Of a stretch of 64,000 bases of DNA, positions 54,502 through 63,679 are shown piece by piece; position 1 is the first letter of the stretch; each line of letters starts with the position of its first letter. The notes beneath the pieces were generated by a model, which saw only the letters and a program-made list of their open reading frames with translations, did no database searches and was not told where the DNA came from. Source of the DNA: Pseudomonas bubulae (GTDB lineage: Bacteria; Pseudomonadota; Gammaproteobacteria; Pseudomonadales; Pseudomonadaceae); contig NZ_UYJA01000005.1 of NCBI RefSeq assembly GCF_900618535.1, positions 186,001 to 250,000 on the forward strand. The letters are read 5' to 3'. The position numbers and the translations under genes were made by a program.

Positions 54502-56580
54502 ATGAAATATTTCACACCTGCTCACCTTGCCCTGTTACTGCCAGGCCTGTGCCTGGCACCTGTCGTCTGCGCCGAAACCCTGGAGCTGGATCCCAGTGTC
54601 ATCACCGGCTCGCGCAGCGCCAGCCCGAGTTTTGACCTGCCGTACTCGGTGGACAGTATCAATCAGGAGCAAATCCAGGATGGCCAACTGGGCATCAATG
54701 CATCCGAGGTGCTGTCCCGTGTACCGGGGCTGGTGGTGCAAAACCGTCAGAACTATGCCCAGGACCTGCAAATATCTTCCCGTGGCTTTGGTGCCCGCTC
54801 GGCGTTTGGGGTGCGCGGCATCAAGCTGATTGCCGACGGCATACCGGCCAGCACCCCCGACGGCCAGGGCCAGGCTGCAACCTTCAACCTCGATACCGCC
54901 GAGCGCATTGAAGTGCTGCGCGGCCCGGCGGCAACCCTGTATGGCAGTAACGCCGGTGGCGTGATTCAAATGTTCTCCCGCGACGGCGAGGGCCCGCCGC
55001 GCATTGGCGCCGAGACTCTGGTCGGCAGCGACGGCATGAGCAAGAACCACCTGACCGCCGAGGGCGCCACCGACGACGTCGGCTTTGTGCTTGATGCCTC
55101 ACGCATGGACACCGACGGCTACCGCGACCACAGCGCCGCACGCCGGGACCAGACCTTCGCCAAGCTCAACCTCAAGCCCGACGAAGACAGCAAGCTGGCG
55201 CTGATCTACAGCAGCCTTGAGCAAAACGGCACACAGGATCCGCTGGGCCAAAGCTGGGAAGCCTACAAGGCCGACCCGCGCTCGGTAACGCCCAATGCCA
55301 TTACCTACAACACCCGTAAGAGCATCGACCATCAGCAACTGGGCCTGAACTACGAGCGCTATATCGGTGACGCTACCCTGCAGGTCAATGCCTATACCGG
55401 TACGCGCAGCGTTATTCAGTATTTGGCGATTCCGCCCACAGCAGCCAGCAATAAACAGGGCGGCGGTGTCGTGCAATTCGATCGCAAGTTTTACGGCGGC
55501 AGCCTGCGCTGGATGCAACCGGTCTACGGTGTACCGGGCGATCTGACCCTGATTGGCGGCCTGGACTTCGATCAGAGCCAGGACAGCCGCCACGGTTATC
55601 AAAACTTTATCGGCAGTGAGCTGGGGGTCAAAGGCGCACTGGTGCGTGATGAAGTAGATACCGCCCGCAGTCTCGACCCGTATGTACAGGCCAACTGGGC
55701 GTTGGACAACTGGACGGTACAGGCCGGCTTGCGCTACAGCACCATGGAGATGGACGTCGATGATCAATTTTTGAGCAACGGCGACGCCAGTGGCACCAAG
55801 CGTTACGAAAAGGCCACGCCATCCGTCAGCGTGATGTATGCCTTTACCCCCGAGCTGCATGGTTATATCAGTGCAGGCAAAGGCTTTGAAACGCCGACTC
55901 AGGCCGAACTGGCATACTCGCCCAACGGCCAGGGCTTCAATTTCGGCCTCAAACCTTCCGAGAGCACCCAATATGAAATGGGCCTCAAGGCTCAGCTCAA
56001 CAATACGCGGATCAATGCGGCCATATTCCAGATCACCACAGAAGATGAACTGGTGGTGCTGAGTAATACCGGTGGCCGTACGACCTACCAGAACGCCGGC
56101 CGCACCTTGCGCCGGGGCTTTGAACTGGGTGTAGAGAGCCAGCTCGCAGAACACTGGACCTCAACCCTCGCTTACACTCGCCTGCAAGCCACCTACGACA
56201 GCGACTTCGCCAGCACCAGCGGTACCGTAGACAAAGGCAACTACCTGCCGGGCGTACCGCAGACCACGCTGTTTGCCGAGGTGAACTGGAAGCCGGCCGA
56301 CTGGGTCAGTACGGCTATTGAAGGCATGTACCGCAGCAAGGTATATGTGGAAGACACCAACACCGCCAAGGCAGCACCTGCTTATACCGTATTCAACTGG
56401 CGGGCGAAGTTTGAACAGAAGATCGAGCACTGGACCTTCCACCAGACCTTGCGTCTGGACAACCTGCTGGACCGTCAGTATGTGGGTTCGGTGATTGTCG
56501 GCGACTCCAACAGTCGCTACTACGAAGCTGCGCCGGGCCGCTCGTGGTATGCCGGAGCCGGGGCGCAGTACAGCTTCTAA
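54502..56580 (+). CDS. TonB-dependent outer membrane receptor (YncD/PqqU-like)
   Basis: 692-residue outer-membrane receptor. A signal peptide (MKYFTPAHLALLLPGLCLAPVVCA) is followed by a TonB-box-like ETLELDPSVITGSRS. The plug domain (about 45-160) has LQISSRGFGARSAFGVRG, IPASTPDGQGQ and IEVLRGPAATLYGSNAGG. The 22-strand barrel ends in the terminal phenylalanine (AGAGAQYSF). The plug reads like E. coli YncD, which imports pyrroloquinoline quinone, so PQQ or a similar small molecule is a guess; ferric siderophores are possible. It lies on the same strand as the toxin-like gene, and a gene like this is not at this place in P. aeruginosa. The start is the ATG two codons after a TTG. Confidence 0.85.
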   Translation: MKYFTPAHLALLLPGLCLAPVVCAETLELDPSVITGSRSASPSFDLPYSVDSINQEQIQDGQLGINASEVLSRVPGLVVQNRQNYAQDLQISSRGFGARSAFGVRGIKLIADGIPASTPDGQGQAATFNLDTAERIEVLRGPAATLYGSNAGGVIQMFSRDGEGPPRIGAETLVGSDGMSKNHLTAEGATDDVGFVLDASRMDTDGYRDHSAARRDQTFAKLNLKPDEDSKLALIYSSLEQNGTQDPLGQSWEAYKADPRSVTPNAITYNTRKSIDHQQLGLNYERYIGDATLQVNAYTGTRSVIQYLAIPPTAASNKQGGGVVQFDRKFYGGSLRWMQPVYGVPGDLTLIGGLDFDQSQDSRHGYQNFIGSELGVKGALVRDEVDTARSLDPYVQANWALDNWTVQAGLRYSTMEMDVDDQFLSNGDASGTKRYEKATPSVSVMYAFTPELHGYISAGKGFETPTQAELAYSPNGQGFNFGLKPSESTQYEMGLKAQLNNTRINAAIFQITTEDELVVLSNTGGRTTYQNAGRTLRRGFELGVESQLAEHWTSTLAYTRLQATYDSDFASTSGTVDKGNYLPGVPQTTLFAEVNWKPADWVSTAIEGMYRSKVYVEDTNTAKAAPAYTVFNWRAKFEQKIEHWTFHQTLRLDNLLDRQYVGSVIVGDSNSRYYEAAPGRSWYAGAGAQYSF

Positions 56581-56596
56581 AGCCTCAACACCATCC

Positions 56597-56651
56597 CTGT
56601 GGGAGCGAGCCTGCTCGCGAAGAGCATTCGCGAGCAGGCTCGCTCCCACAG
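56597..56651. repeat. Perfect REP hairpin between TonB receptor and kinase run
   Basis: A 25-bp perfect inverted repeat (CTGTGGGAGCGAGCCTGCTC... and its complement) has only a 5-base loop, unlike the spaced REP pairs elsewhere. It lies between convergent genes and may act as a terminator for both. Confidence 0.92.
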
Positions 56652-56668
56652 AAAGTCCTGGCTAGGCT

Positions 56669-58111
56669 TCAGTCAGGGTTTGTCGGCAATCGCCCGTCAA
56701 TCACCTGATACAACGCACTGCCCACCGGCCAGTTGCGCATAAAGCGTGCACGATCGCGGGCGTACGCTGAAGCGAAGCTGCTCGATGAGCGATGCTGGCA
56801 CATCGAATCCAGATCAATCAGCGCCCAGCGCCCGTCATCCCAGAACACGTTATGGCCCTTGAGGTCACCGTGGCTGATACGCTCGCGGATCAAATCGGCA
56901 AACAACCGCTCCAAAGCCATCAATTCGGCTTCGGGCGCATCTCCGTGCTCAACATACGGCGCAAAACGCTCGATGATATCCGGCCCCGGCAAAAACTCCG
57001 TCACCAGATACGCCTTGCCCCGCAACCACATAAAACGGGTCTCCAGCATTGCCAACGGTTTAGGCGTGGCAATGCCCAAAAACGCCAGACGGTTGCCTTC
57101 ACGCCATGAATGCCAGGCCCGGCTCGGGCGCCAGAAACGTTTGAGCCAGTGGGCAAAGCCCTTGATGTTATAGCGCTTGACCACCAGCATGCGGCCCGCT
57201 ACTTCAACCTTGCCGACACTCGCCGCGCCACCGGTCTTGTACAGATGCCCCTGATCAAGCAACGCATCAGCCCTGGCCAAAACGGGCAACATCGCCGGCT
57301 CTTCTTCGCGCAGGACGGCACGCAAGGCAAACGCCCCGCGGTGCACGCTGAACAACGAGCAATCACGGCCAACCTTGTTTAAAAAGTCATTCAGGCGCCA
57401 GGCACGGACTTTCTCGACCTGCTTGAGCAGCGCTTCAAGCGGCAAGGCATGCTCGCCGTTGCTCAGCAGGTAGTGCACGAGTAATTCTTCGATAAACGGC
57501 TCAAGGCTTTTGGGCAACTGGGCAAAAAACACGCCGAGGTTTTCCAGCACTTTTTGCCGCGACAGCGGTTTGCCTGCCTCTTCGACACAGATGCCTGCAC
57601 CATCGATCAAATACAGCTTGCCGTCCTGACGCAACAGGTTGTCCAGATGCAGGTCTTCCTGCCACAGACCCTTGCGGTGCATCTGCCCGATGGCAGTCAA
57701 AGCCTCGGCAAGTACGGCCACTTGTTCATCAGCCAGCACCGGCAACGACGCGACTGCATCCCAGGCATCGCCCAAGCTCTGAGCGCCCTCCAGGTACTCG
57801 AACAGCAACCAGCCCCCCTCACCTTCCTGCAAGCCATCGGCCAGCAGTTGCGGCGTGGTCAAGCCTTGTTCAGCCAGCAGACGCACCCCGGTCAGCTCGC
57901 GCTGAAAGTTGCGCGCAGCCTTGTTGCCGACCATCATCTTGGCCAGCACGGTACGCCCGCGCCACACCCCGGCACCGACATAACGCTGGCCCGGCAATAC
58001 CCGCAGCAAGGTCAGCAGTTGCAATTGCGCAGGCCCTGCTGCGTCGGCCAGTTCGATACTCAGCGGCAAGCCTGGCGCACGGCCAGCCTTCAGCAGTTCG
58101 GACAAACGCAT
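56669..58111 (-). CDS. Tandem kinase-fold protein of the LPS core cluster (InaA/WaaP-type)
   Basis: 480-residue cytoplasmic protein with two kinase-like halves. The N-terminal half has WQEDLHLDNLL (about residue 150; HxD is altered to QED but the catalytic Asp is kept) and LYLIDGAG. The C-terminal half has the canonical SHGDLKGHNVF (about residue 410) and ALIDLDSM. The P. aeruginosa gene at this position has a like role in the core phosphorylation cluster, but no substrate is known. The C-terminal half looks fully active. The start overlaps the neighbour by one base. Confidence 0.85.
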   Translation of the reverse strand: MRLSELLKAGRAPGLPLSIELADAAGPAQLQLLTLLRVLPGQRYVGAGVWRGRTVLAKMMVGNKAARNFQRELTGVRLLAEQGLTTPQLLADGLQEGEGGWLLFEYLEGAQSLGDAWDAVASLPVLADEQVAVLAEALTAIGQMHRKGLWQEDLHLDNLLRQDGKLYLIDGAGICVEEAGKPLSRQKVLENLGVFFAQLPKSLEPFIEELLVHYLLSNGEHALPLEALLKQVEKVRAWRLNDFLNKVGRDCSLFSVHRGAFALRAVLREEEPAMLPVLARADALLDQGHLYKTGGAASVGKVEVAGRMLVVKRYNIKGFAHWLKRFWRPSRAWHSWREGNRLAFLGIATPKPLAMLETRFMWLRGKAYLVTEFLPGPDIIERFAPYVEHGDAPEAELMALERLFADLIRERISHGDLKGHNVFWDDGRWALIDLDSMCQHRSSSSFASAYARDRARFMRNWPVGSALYQVIDGRLPTNPD

Positions 58112-58866
58112 CAGCGCCCCCCTTTTTGATTGCGCCGCACATACAGTCGCGTCAGCCAGGCATCGACCAAGGAACTGTCGACGGGCTGTTCCAGATAAGC
58201 AGCGAGCAAGGCGCGCACCTCTGCTTCGCTCCAGACATCGGCCCGACGCAACAACGGCTCAATGTCCTTGACCCTGTCCCGCTGGCCCAGCAACAAGGGC
58301 CGGGTTTTTTCCAGATCGATCAATTGAGCGCGATACCCCCCCGCGCCATCGGCCTGCAGGAAGATATGCTTGGGGTAAAAACAACCATGCACCTGCCGCG
58401 CAGCGTGAAGCCGACGAGCCAATTGGCCGCATTCGCGCAAAATCGCCTGCTGCTGCTCTGTGGTCAGTTGCGGCCATTGCTCGAGCAGCGAGTCGAGGTC
58501 ATTCCAACCGTCCAGCGCACGGGTCATCAGCACTGCACGACGCTCGCCCGGCACTTTTCGCTCACCAAAAAACACCGCTTCCAGCGCAGGAATACCTATG
58601 TGCTTATAGCGCTGAATATTACGGAATTCGCGGGCAAAACTCGGCTCGCCCAGCGGACTGTGCAGCGTGCGCGTAAGGTAATTGCTCTGACGCTTGAGGT
58701 AATAGCCCTGACCTTCAAGATCCATGCGAAACACGCTACTCCAGCCGCCACCACTGGTATTGGGCTCGTCTACCGCTTCCAGCTGCACGGCCCACAGGGC
58801 ATCAAAGTCAGCCAGGCCATTGCGCTCAAGCAATGCCCGGTCGGCGTCTGCCATAAAGTCTGTCAT
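58111..58866 (-). CDS. LPS kinase-like protein with altered catalytic loop (InaA family)
   Basis: 251-residue kinase-fold protein of the WaaP/InaA group. ATP-side: VFRMDLEGQGYYLKRQSNYL (Lys) and SFAREFRNIQRYKHIG. The catalytic loop is VHGCFYPKHIFLQ (about residue 157), where WaaP has HRDCYICHFLL; the aspartate is replaced by cysteine. The metal-binding region LIDLEKTRP is kept. It overlaps both neighbours (1 and 4 bp). It may be a pseudokinase or use a different base. Confidence 0.85.
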   Translation of the reverse strand: MTDFMADADRALLERNGLADFDALWAVQLEAVDEPNTSGGGWSSVFRMDLEGQGYYLKRQSNYLTRTLHSPLGEPSFAREFRNIQRYKHIGIPALEAVFFGERKVPGERRAVLMTRALDGWNDLDSLLEQWPQLTTEQQQAILRECGQLARRLHAARQVHGCFYPKHIFLQADGAGGYRAQLIDLEKTRPLLLGQRDRVKDIEPLLRRADVWSEAEVRALLAAYLEQPVDSSLVDAWLTRLYVRRNQKGGR

Positions 58867-59597
58867 TCCCGGCCCTCGAAAAAACGCACGATATGACGGA
58901 CACGTTCCTTGTCCGCCGCATTGAGCGTCGTGCGCCCGGTGTATTGAAAATAGAAACGCAAACGCTGGGTGTAGGACAAATGGTACTTGGCCACTTTATC
59001 GAGGCACGCCAGGTCTTTGGTGATGCGGTATTTGAGCCAGAAGCCGCGCCAGAAATCGCCGTTGGGGCAATCGATCAAAAACAGCTTGGGCTGCTCATCG
59101 ATCAGCAAATTGCGCCATTTCAGGTCGTTATGGGTAAAGCGATGGTCATGCATGGTCTTGGTATAACGCGCCAACTGACGGCTGACACAATCTACCCAGG
59201 CACGATCCTTGAGCAGCGGATCATGGTTGTCCGCCAACTCTGACAAATCCCGGGTATTGGGCAGTTCGCGGGTGATCATGGCGCCACGGGAGTAGGCGAA
59301 CCCACTGCGTTCAAGGCCCCAGGCCACCACCTCGGCCGTGGGGATACCCCACTTGGCGAAGCGCTTGAGGTTCTGCCATTCGGACTTGACCCGCGGGCGG
59401 CCCAGATAACGGCGCAGGCCCTTGCCGGCCCCGGTGTAGCGCTTGACGTAATAATTCACGCCATCGCGCTGCACACGGATGACTTCCGATAGCGGATCGC
59501 GCGTCAGATGCTCCCCCTGCAAGGCAAATACTGCCTCCAGACTGCCAAAATCAGACGCCAACGCACTGTAAGCAGGTTCCAGATTCCAACCCGCCAT
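58863..59597 (-). CDS. LPS core kinase-like protein (InaA/WaaP family)
   Basis: 244-residue kinase-fold protein. ATP-side lysine in NYYVKRYTGAG; Glu in VKSEWQNLKRF; catalytic loop RFTHNDLKWRNLLI (about residue 151) with HND in place of HRD and the Asn kept; metal Asp in LFLIDCPNGDFWRGF. It probably phosphorylates a core sugar or a related lipid. I start at the ATG of MAGWNLEPAYS, which overlaps the waaP stop (TAATG), so the two are coupled; the frame runs 63 bp further inside waaP. Confidence 0.85.
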   Translation of the reverse strand: MAGWNLEPAYSALASDFGSLEAVFALQGEHLTRDPLSEVIRVQRDGVNYYVKRYTGAGKGLRRYLGRPRVKSEWQNLKRFAKWGIPTAEVVAWGLERSGFAYSRGAMITRELPNTRDLSELADNHDPLLKDRAWVDCVSRQLARYTKTMHDHRFTHNDLKWRNLLIDEQPKLFLIDCPNGDFWRGFWLKYRITKDLACLDKVAKYHLSYTQRLRFYFQYTGRTTLNAADKERVRHIVRFFEGRE

Positions 59598-60403
59598 TAC
59601 AGTGCATCTCCATAACGCTGTTTGCGTTCGTAGAGTTTGTTCGCCTTGCCTTCGAGCCACGCCAGCAGGCGGGCTTCTTCGCGCAGGATCTGGCGCAGGG
59701 GCATCTGGAAGTAACCGCGCAGGAAGCGCAGTTTGTCCCGCTGGGTCAGGCCGATATCCAGGGCCGAGAAATACAGTGCCGCCAGATCCTTGTTGCGCCA
59801 GCGCTTACTGATCACGGCGCGAGTCTGGGCGCGGTGCAGATCGATCACCGACAGGCGGAAGTTGTCTGCGGTCACCGGTTTGTCGGTGTGCAGCAAGAAA
59901 TGGCAGATATAGCAGTCACGGTGGTTGACCCCGGCACGGTGCATCATGCCGGTCATGCGTGCCACTTCAGCGATCAGCGCATGCTTGAGCCTGGGCTGCG
60001 GTGGCTGCTTGACCCAGTTGAGGCTGAAGTCTTCGAGGCTGACCGTCGGCGCCAGTTCTTCGGTGATGATGAAGGAATGCTGGGCTGCCGGGTTGTTGCC
60101 CTTTTCGCCGTAAGCCACGGCCGTCATGGTCGGCACACCCACTTCGTGCAGGCGCTTGATCGCCCGCCACTCCTGGCCGGCGCCAAGAACTGGCAGCTTG
60201 GCCGTCAGCAGGTTCTTGAACACTTCACCCCAGCCAATGCCACGGTGGATTTTCACAAAGAAACCGCGTCCGTCGACTTCGGTACGCAAGGTACGCCGGC
60301 CTTCCAGTTCGCGGTAAACCTCGCCTTCCAGACGCTCGACTTCGGTGAACGCATCGCGCCCTGCCCACAAGCTCTTGAACGGTTCGGCAAGAATCAGTTT
60401 CAT
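59597..60403 (-). CDS. waaP: LPS core heptose(I) kinase
   Basis: Phosphorylates the first heptose of the LPS inner core, a step essential in P. aeruginosa. It has 268 residues, close to the family length. ATP-side: FFVKIHRGIGWGEVFKNLL. The catalytic loop is NHRDCYICHFLLH (about residue 160, all residues present), with the metal Asp in SVIDLHRAQ. It overlaps waaG and the following kinase gene by one base each. waaG, waaC and waaF upstream build its acceptor. Confidence 0.95.
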   Translation of the reverse strand: MKLILAEPFKSLWAGRDAFTEVERLEGEVYRELEGRRTLRTEVDGRGFFVKIHRGIGWGEVFKNLLTAKLPVLGAGQEWRAIKRLHEVGVPTMTAVAYGEKGNNPAAQHSFIITEELAPTVSLEDFSLNWVKQPPQPRLKHALIAEVARMTGMMHRAGVNHRDCYICHFLLHTDKPVTADNFRLSVIDLHRAQTRAVISKRWRNKDLAALYFSALDIGLTQRDKLRFLRGYFQMPLRQILREEARLLAWLEGKANKLYERKQRYGDAL

Positions 60404-61524
60404 CAGTGTTGCTCCGCCAGAATCACATCCGCAGCGTGCTGCGGCATGCTGTAGAGGTCGGCCGTCTGCGCGTAGGCCAGGCCGTTTCGGCTCCAGGCCG
60501 CGCGCGCAGTGTCGTCGGACAACATGTGTGTCAGGTATTCATTGAGTTGCGCCTGCTCGAACGGCTCGTCCAGGACCCGACCGCAATCGGCGTCGCTGAT
60601 GTAATGGGCGTAGCCGCAAACAGCGCTGACCAGCACCGGCAAACCCGCTACCAGTGCCTCAAGCAATACAGTGCCGGTGTTTTCGTTATAGGCCGGATGA
60701 ATCAGCAAATCGGCGCCCAGCAGGAAGCGCGGGATATCACTGCGCCCCTTGAGGAACTGCACATGATCGCCCAAACCCAAAGTGGCACTCTGCAATTGAA
60801 AGACTTTGGGGTCGTCCTGGCCGATTACAAACAATTTCGTACGTTTTTTGAGCTCACCCGGCAAGGCCGCCAGCGCTTTGAGGCTGCGATCCACACCCTT
60901 GGTCTTGAAGCCCGAGCCAATCTGCACCAGCAGCAAGTCGTCGTCTGCCAGATTGAATTCACGTCGGAACTCGGCGCGAATCTCGGCGGCATTGTCCGGC
61001 GCGCGGCGATCCAGGGCGATACCCGGTGGCAGCAGATGGAAACGCTCCAGCGGGGTGTCGTAGTGTTTGATGAACAGCGGCTGCTGGACTTCGGAAATCA
61101 TCAGGATTTCAGTCTTGGCGTCCTTGGCGAACACCGCGCGCTCGTACTCGGCAAAGTGCTTGTAGCGCTTGAAAAAGCGATAAAACGAATGACGCAGGTT
61201 TTGCGCCTTGTCTTCAAAGCAGCCGTCCGCCGCGTAGTACACGTCCAGCCCCGGCATCTTGTTGAAGCCGATGAGCCGGTCTACCGGGCGCTTGGCCAGA
61301 TCGGCCTGCATCCAGGCGAGCATTTTTTCATTGCGGGTATGGTTGTGGAACGCCTTGACCGGCGCCACCAGCACTTCGAATCCGGGCGGGATATCGCCTT
61401 CCCAGATCATGGTGTAGACGCGGATTTGATGGCCGCGCTTCTGGCATTCCAGCGCAATGCGCATGAAATCCCGTTGCAGCCCACCAAACGGAAAGTATTT
61501 GTACAGCACAAAAGCCAGTTGCAT
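60403..61524 (-). CDS. waaG: LPS core alpha-glycosyltransferase WaaG
   Basis: GT-B glycosyltransferase that adds the first outer-core hexose to heptose II (glucose in enterobacteria; galactosamine is the P. aeruginosa outer-core sugar). It has 373 residues. N-domain: MQLAFVLYKYFPFGGLQRD and ADGCFEDKAQNLRHSFYRFF. Donor site: VQIGSGFKTKGVDRSLKAL, VIGQDDPKVFQLQ and HPAYNENTGTVLLEALVAGLP (E-x7-E). It sits between waaC and waaP with one-base overlaps, as in the P. aeruginosa waa operon. Confidence 0.95.
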   Translation of the reverse strand: MQLAFVLYKYFPFGGLQRDFMRIALECQKRGHQIRVYTMIWEGDIPPGFEVLVAPVKAFHNHTRNEKMLAWMQADLAKRPVDRLIGFNKMPGLDVYYAADGCFEDKAQNLRHSFYRFFKRYKHFAEYERAVFAKDAKTEILMISEVQQPLFIKHYDTPLERFHLLPPGIALDRRAPDNAAEIRAEFRREFNLADDDLLLVQIGSGFKTKGVDRSLKALAALPGELKKRTKLFVIGQDDPKVFQLQSATLGLGDHVQFLKGRSDIPRFLLGADLLIHPAYNENTGTVLLEALVAGLPVLVSAVCGYAHYISDADCGRVLDEPFEQAQLNEYLTHMLSDDTARAAWSRNGLAYAQTADLYSMPQHAADVILAEQH

Positions 61525-62585
61525 CAGCGCAGTTCCTCAGCCAGTAACAACGTGCTTAATCGACTCGCGACACGCTCAGGGTTCAAACGGGTGAAGCACA
61601 GTGGCCACTCGTTTTTCAGATCAAACCGCTGCTGGTCCTGTGCAGTCGGAGTGTAGGTGCATTTTTTCTGCAGGCATGGCGCACACGGAAAATCGCTGGC
61701 CAGGTGGATTTGCACCTTGCCATAGGCCCCGGTCAGGCCCGGATTGGTAGGCCCGAACAAAGAAATGGTCGGCACATCCAGTGCAGCGGCCAAATGCCCT
61801 AACCCGGTGTCTACTGCCACGCAGGCACTGGCACTGGCCAGTACCTTGGCGACCCCGGCCAGATTCAATTTGGGCAGCACCACGGCATTATTCAAGCCAT
61901 TGGCAATGCGTTCGGCCCGGGCTTTTTCAGCCGGATTGCCCCACGGCAGGCGCACTTCGACGCCCAGATGGCCCATGCGCTGGGCCAGATCGCGCCAATA
62001 GACTTCGGGCCAGTGCTTGGTGTCCCAGGTGGTGCCATGCAAAAACAGCACGAAGGGCTTTTTGCGCGGCAGCTCAACCAGTTTTTCGACATCCAGGCCG
62101 TAATCGCCCAGCCCTTTGGGCAGGTCGTAGCCCAGCGCGACCGCGAACAACTGACGCAGACGCTCAACCGCGTGCTGCCCGCGGGCTACCGCCAGGCGGC
62201 GCTGGTAAAAGCGGCTGGCCAGCGGCTCACGGGCAGAGTCTTTATCCAGCCCGGCAACCGGGGCTTTCACGTAGCGGGTCAACCAGGCACTTTTCACCAG
62301 TCCCTGAGCGTCGATCACCAGGTCGTATTTTTCGGCGCGCAGGCTTTGCTTGAAGCGGCTCCACTCGCCGCTCTTGAGGGTCTGCCAGATATTTTTGCGC
62401 CAGCGGCGAATCGCCACCGGAATCACCTTGCCCACCGCCGGGTGCCAGGTCGGGATTTCGGCAAAGCCTTCTTCCACTACCCAGTCAAAGGTGATGCCCG
62501 GAATCGCCCGCGCCGCATCGGTCAGCGCCGGCAAGGCATGGATCACATCCCCGAGGGATGAAGTTTTGACCAACAGAACGCGCAC
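61524..62585 (-). CDS. waaC: LPS heptosyltransferase I
   Basis: GT9 enzyme that adds the first L-glycero-D-manno-heptose to Kdo. It has 353 residues and a GTG start (MRVLLVKTSSLGDVIHALP, the family start). Motifs: VKTSSLGDVIH (catalytic Asp), VIDAQGLVKSAWLTR (acceptor side) and VAVDTGLGHLAAALDVPTISLFGPT (ADP-heptose site). It directly follows waaF on the operon without a spacer: the GTG comes right after the waaF TAG. Confidence 0.96.
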   Translation of the reverse strand: MRVLLVKTSSLGDVIHALPALTDAARAIPGITFDWVVEEGFAEIPTWHPAVGKVIPVAIRRWRKNIWQTLKSGEWSRFKQSLRAEKYDLVIDAQGLVKSAWLTRYVKAPVAGLDKDSAREPLASRFYQRRLAVARGQHAVERLRQLFAVALGYDLPKGLGDYGLDVEKLVELPRKKPFVLFLHGTTWDTKHWPEVYWRDLAQRMGHLGVEVRLPWGNPAEKARAERIANGLNNAVVLPKLNLAGVAKVLASASACVAVDTGLGHLAAALDVPTISLFGPTNPGLTGAYGKVQIHLASDFPCAPCLQKKCTYTPTAQDQQRFDLKNEWPLCFTRLNPERVASRLSTLLLAEELR

Positions 62586-63620
62586 CTAGTTAACCTCGAC
62601 CGGTGAACCCTGCAGGCGCTGCAAGGCTTCAATCACCGGCTGCGGCATCAGTTCGCGCAGGCAGTTGTAGTGGCCAAAACGGCAGGTACGGTCAAAACAG
62701 GGGCTGCAATCGAGGCCCAGCCGCACAATTTCGACCTTGTCCGCCAAGGGCGGGGTAAAACCTGGCGAAGTGGAGCCGTAGACCGCCACCAGCGGGCGGT
62801 TCAGCGCAGCGGCCACATGCATCAGCCCGGAATCGTTGGATACCACGGCATCTGCACAGGACAACAGGTCGATGGCTTCGGCCAGTGAGGTCTCGCCGCT
62901 GAGGTTGACCGACTCTTCGCGCAGCCCCGGGATCAGGCGCGAACGGATATCTTCGCCTACCCCGTGATCGTTTTTGGAGCCGAACAGCCACACTTGCCAA
63001 CCTTCGCGGATCTTTTGTTCGGCAACTTTGGCGTAGTGCTCGGACGGCCAGCGCTTGGACTCGCCAAATTCGGCACCCGGACACAGCGCCAGCACCGGAC
63101 GATCCAGCTCCAGGCCGAACTTGGCCAGTGCGCCGGCACGGCTTTGCGGGTCAATCTGCAAATCAGGGCGCGGGTACGGCTTGGGCAGGTCGGCCCCAGG
63201 CTCATAGGCCAGGGCCATAAAGCGCTCGATCATCAGCGGGTAGCGCTCTTTGTCGAGCTTGCGCACATCGTTAAGCAGGCCGTAGCGGAACTCGCCGCGC
63301 CAGCCGGTACGTTTGGGAATACCCGCAAAAAATGGCACCAGGGCCGATTTAAGCGAGTTGGGCAACAAGATTGCCTGATCGTATTGGCCCTTGAGGGACT
63401 TGCCGATCTTGCGTCGCGTGGCCAGTTCAAGCGCGCCGTGGCCGAGCGGGAAGCTCAAGGCCTTGCGAACTTCAGGCATGCGCTCAAGGATGGGCCGGCT
63501 CCACTCGGGAGCCAGCACATCGATTTCGCACTGCGGGTGGCGCTGCTTGAGGCACTGGAACAGTGTCTGCGCCATCACCATGTCACCGACCCAGCTGGGC
63601 CCAACGATCAAAATATTCAT
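62586..63620 (-). CDS. waaF: LPS heptosyltransferase II
   Basis: GT9 enzyme that adds the second heptose to the inner core. It has 344 residues. Motifs: MNILIVGPSWVGDMVMAQ (catalytic Asp in GDM), ILLPNSLKSALVPFFAG (acceptor side) and VVSNDSGLMHVAAALNRPLVAVYGSTSP (ADP-heptose site). First gene of the run waaF-waaC-waaG-waaP and the kinase genes, all overlapping or abutting. The 59 bp to ilvE hold a hairpin. Confidence 0.96.
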   Translation of the reverse strand: MNILIVGPSWVGDMVMAQTLFQCLKQRHPQCEIDVLAPEWSRPILERMPEVRKALSFPLGHGALELATRRKIGKSLKGQYDQAILLPNSLKSALVPFFAGIPKRTGWRGEFRYGLLNDVRKLDKERYPLMIERFMALAYEPGADLPKPYPRPDLQIDPQSRAGALAKFGLELDRPVLALCPGAEFGESKRWPSEHYAKVAEQKIREGWQVWLFGSKNDHGVGEDIRSRLIPGLREESVNLSGETSLAEAIDLLSCADAVVSNDSGLMHVAAALNRPLVAVYGSTSPGFTPPLADKVEIVRLGLDCSPCFDRTCRFGHYNCLRELMPQPVIEALQRLQGSPVEVN

Positions 63621-63636
63621 AAGTTTCCATAAACAA

Positions 63637-63661
63637 GCAAGGGAGGCATTCGCCTCCCTGC
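63637..63661 (-). terminator. Probable rho-independent terminator of ilvE
   Basis: GCAGGGAGGC pairs with GCCTCCCTTGC around a 4-base loop (minus strand), followed by a weak T-run (TTGTTTAT). It lies 19 bp after the ilvE stop, between ilvE and waaF. Confidence 0.75.
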
Positions 63662-63679
63662 TGTGATGCTATGCCGACA

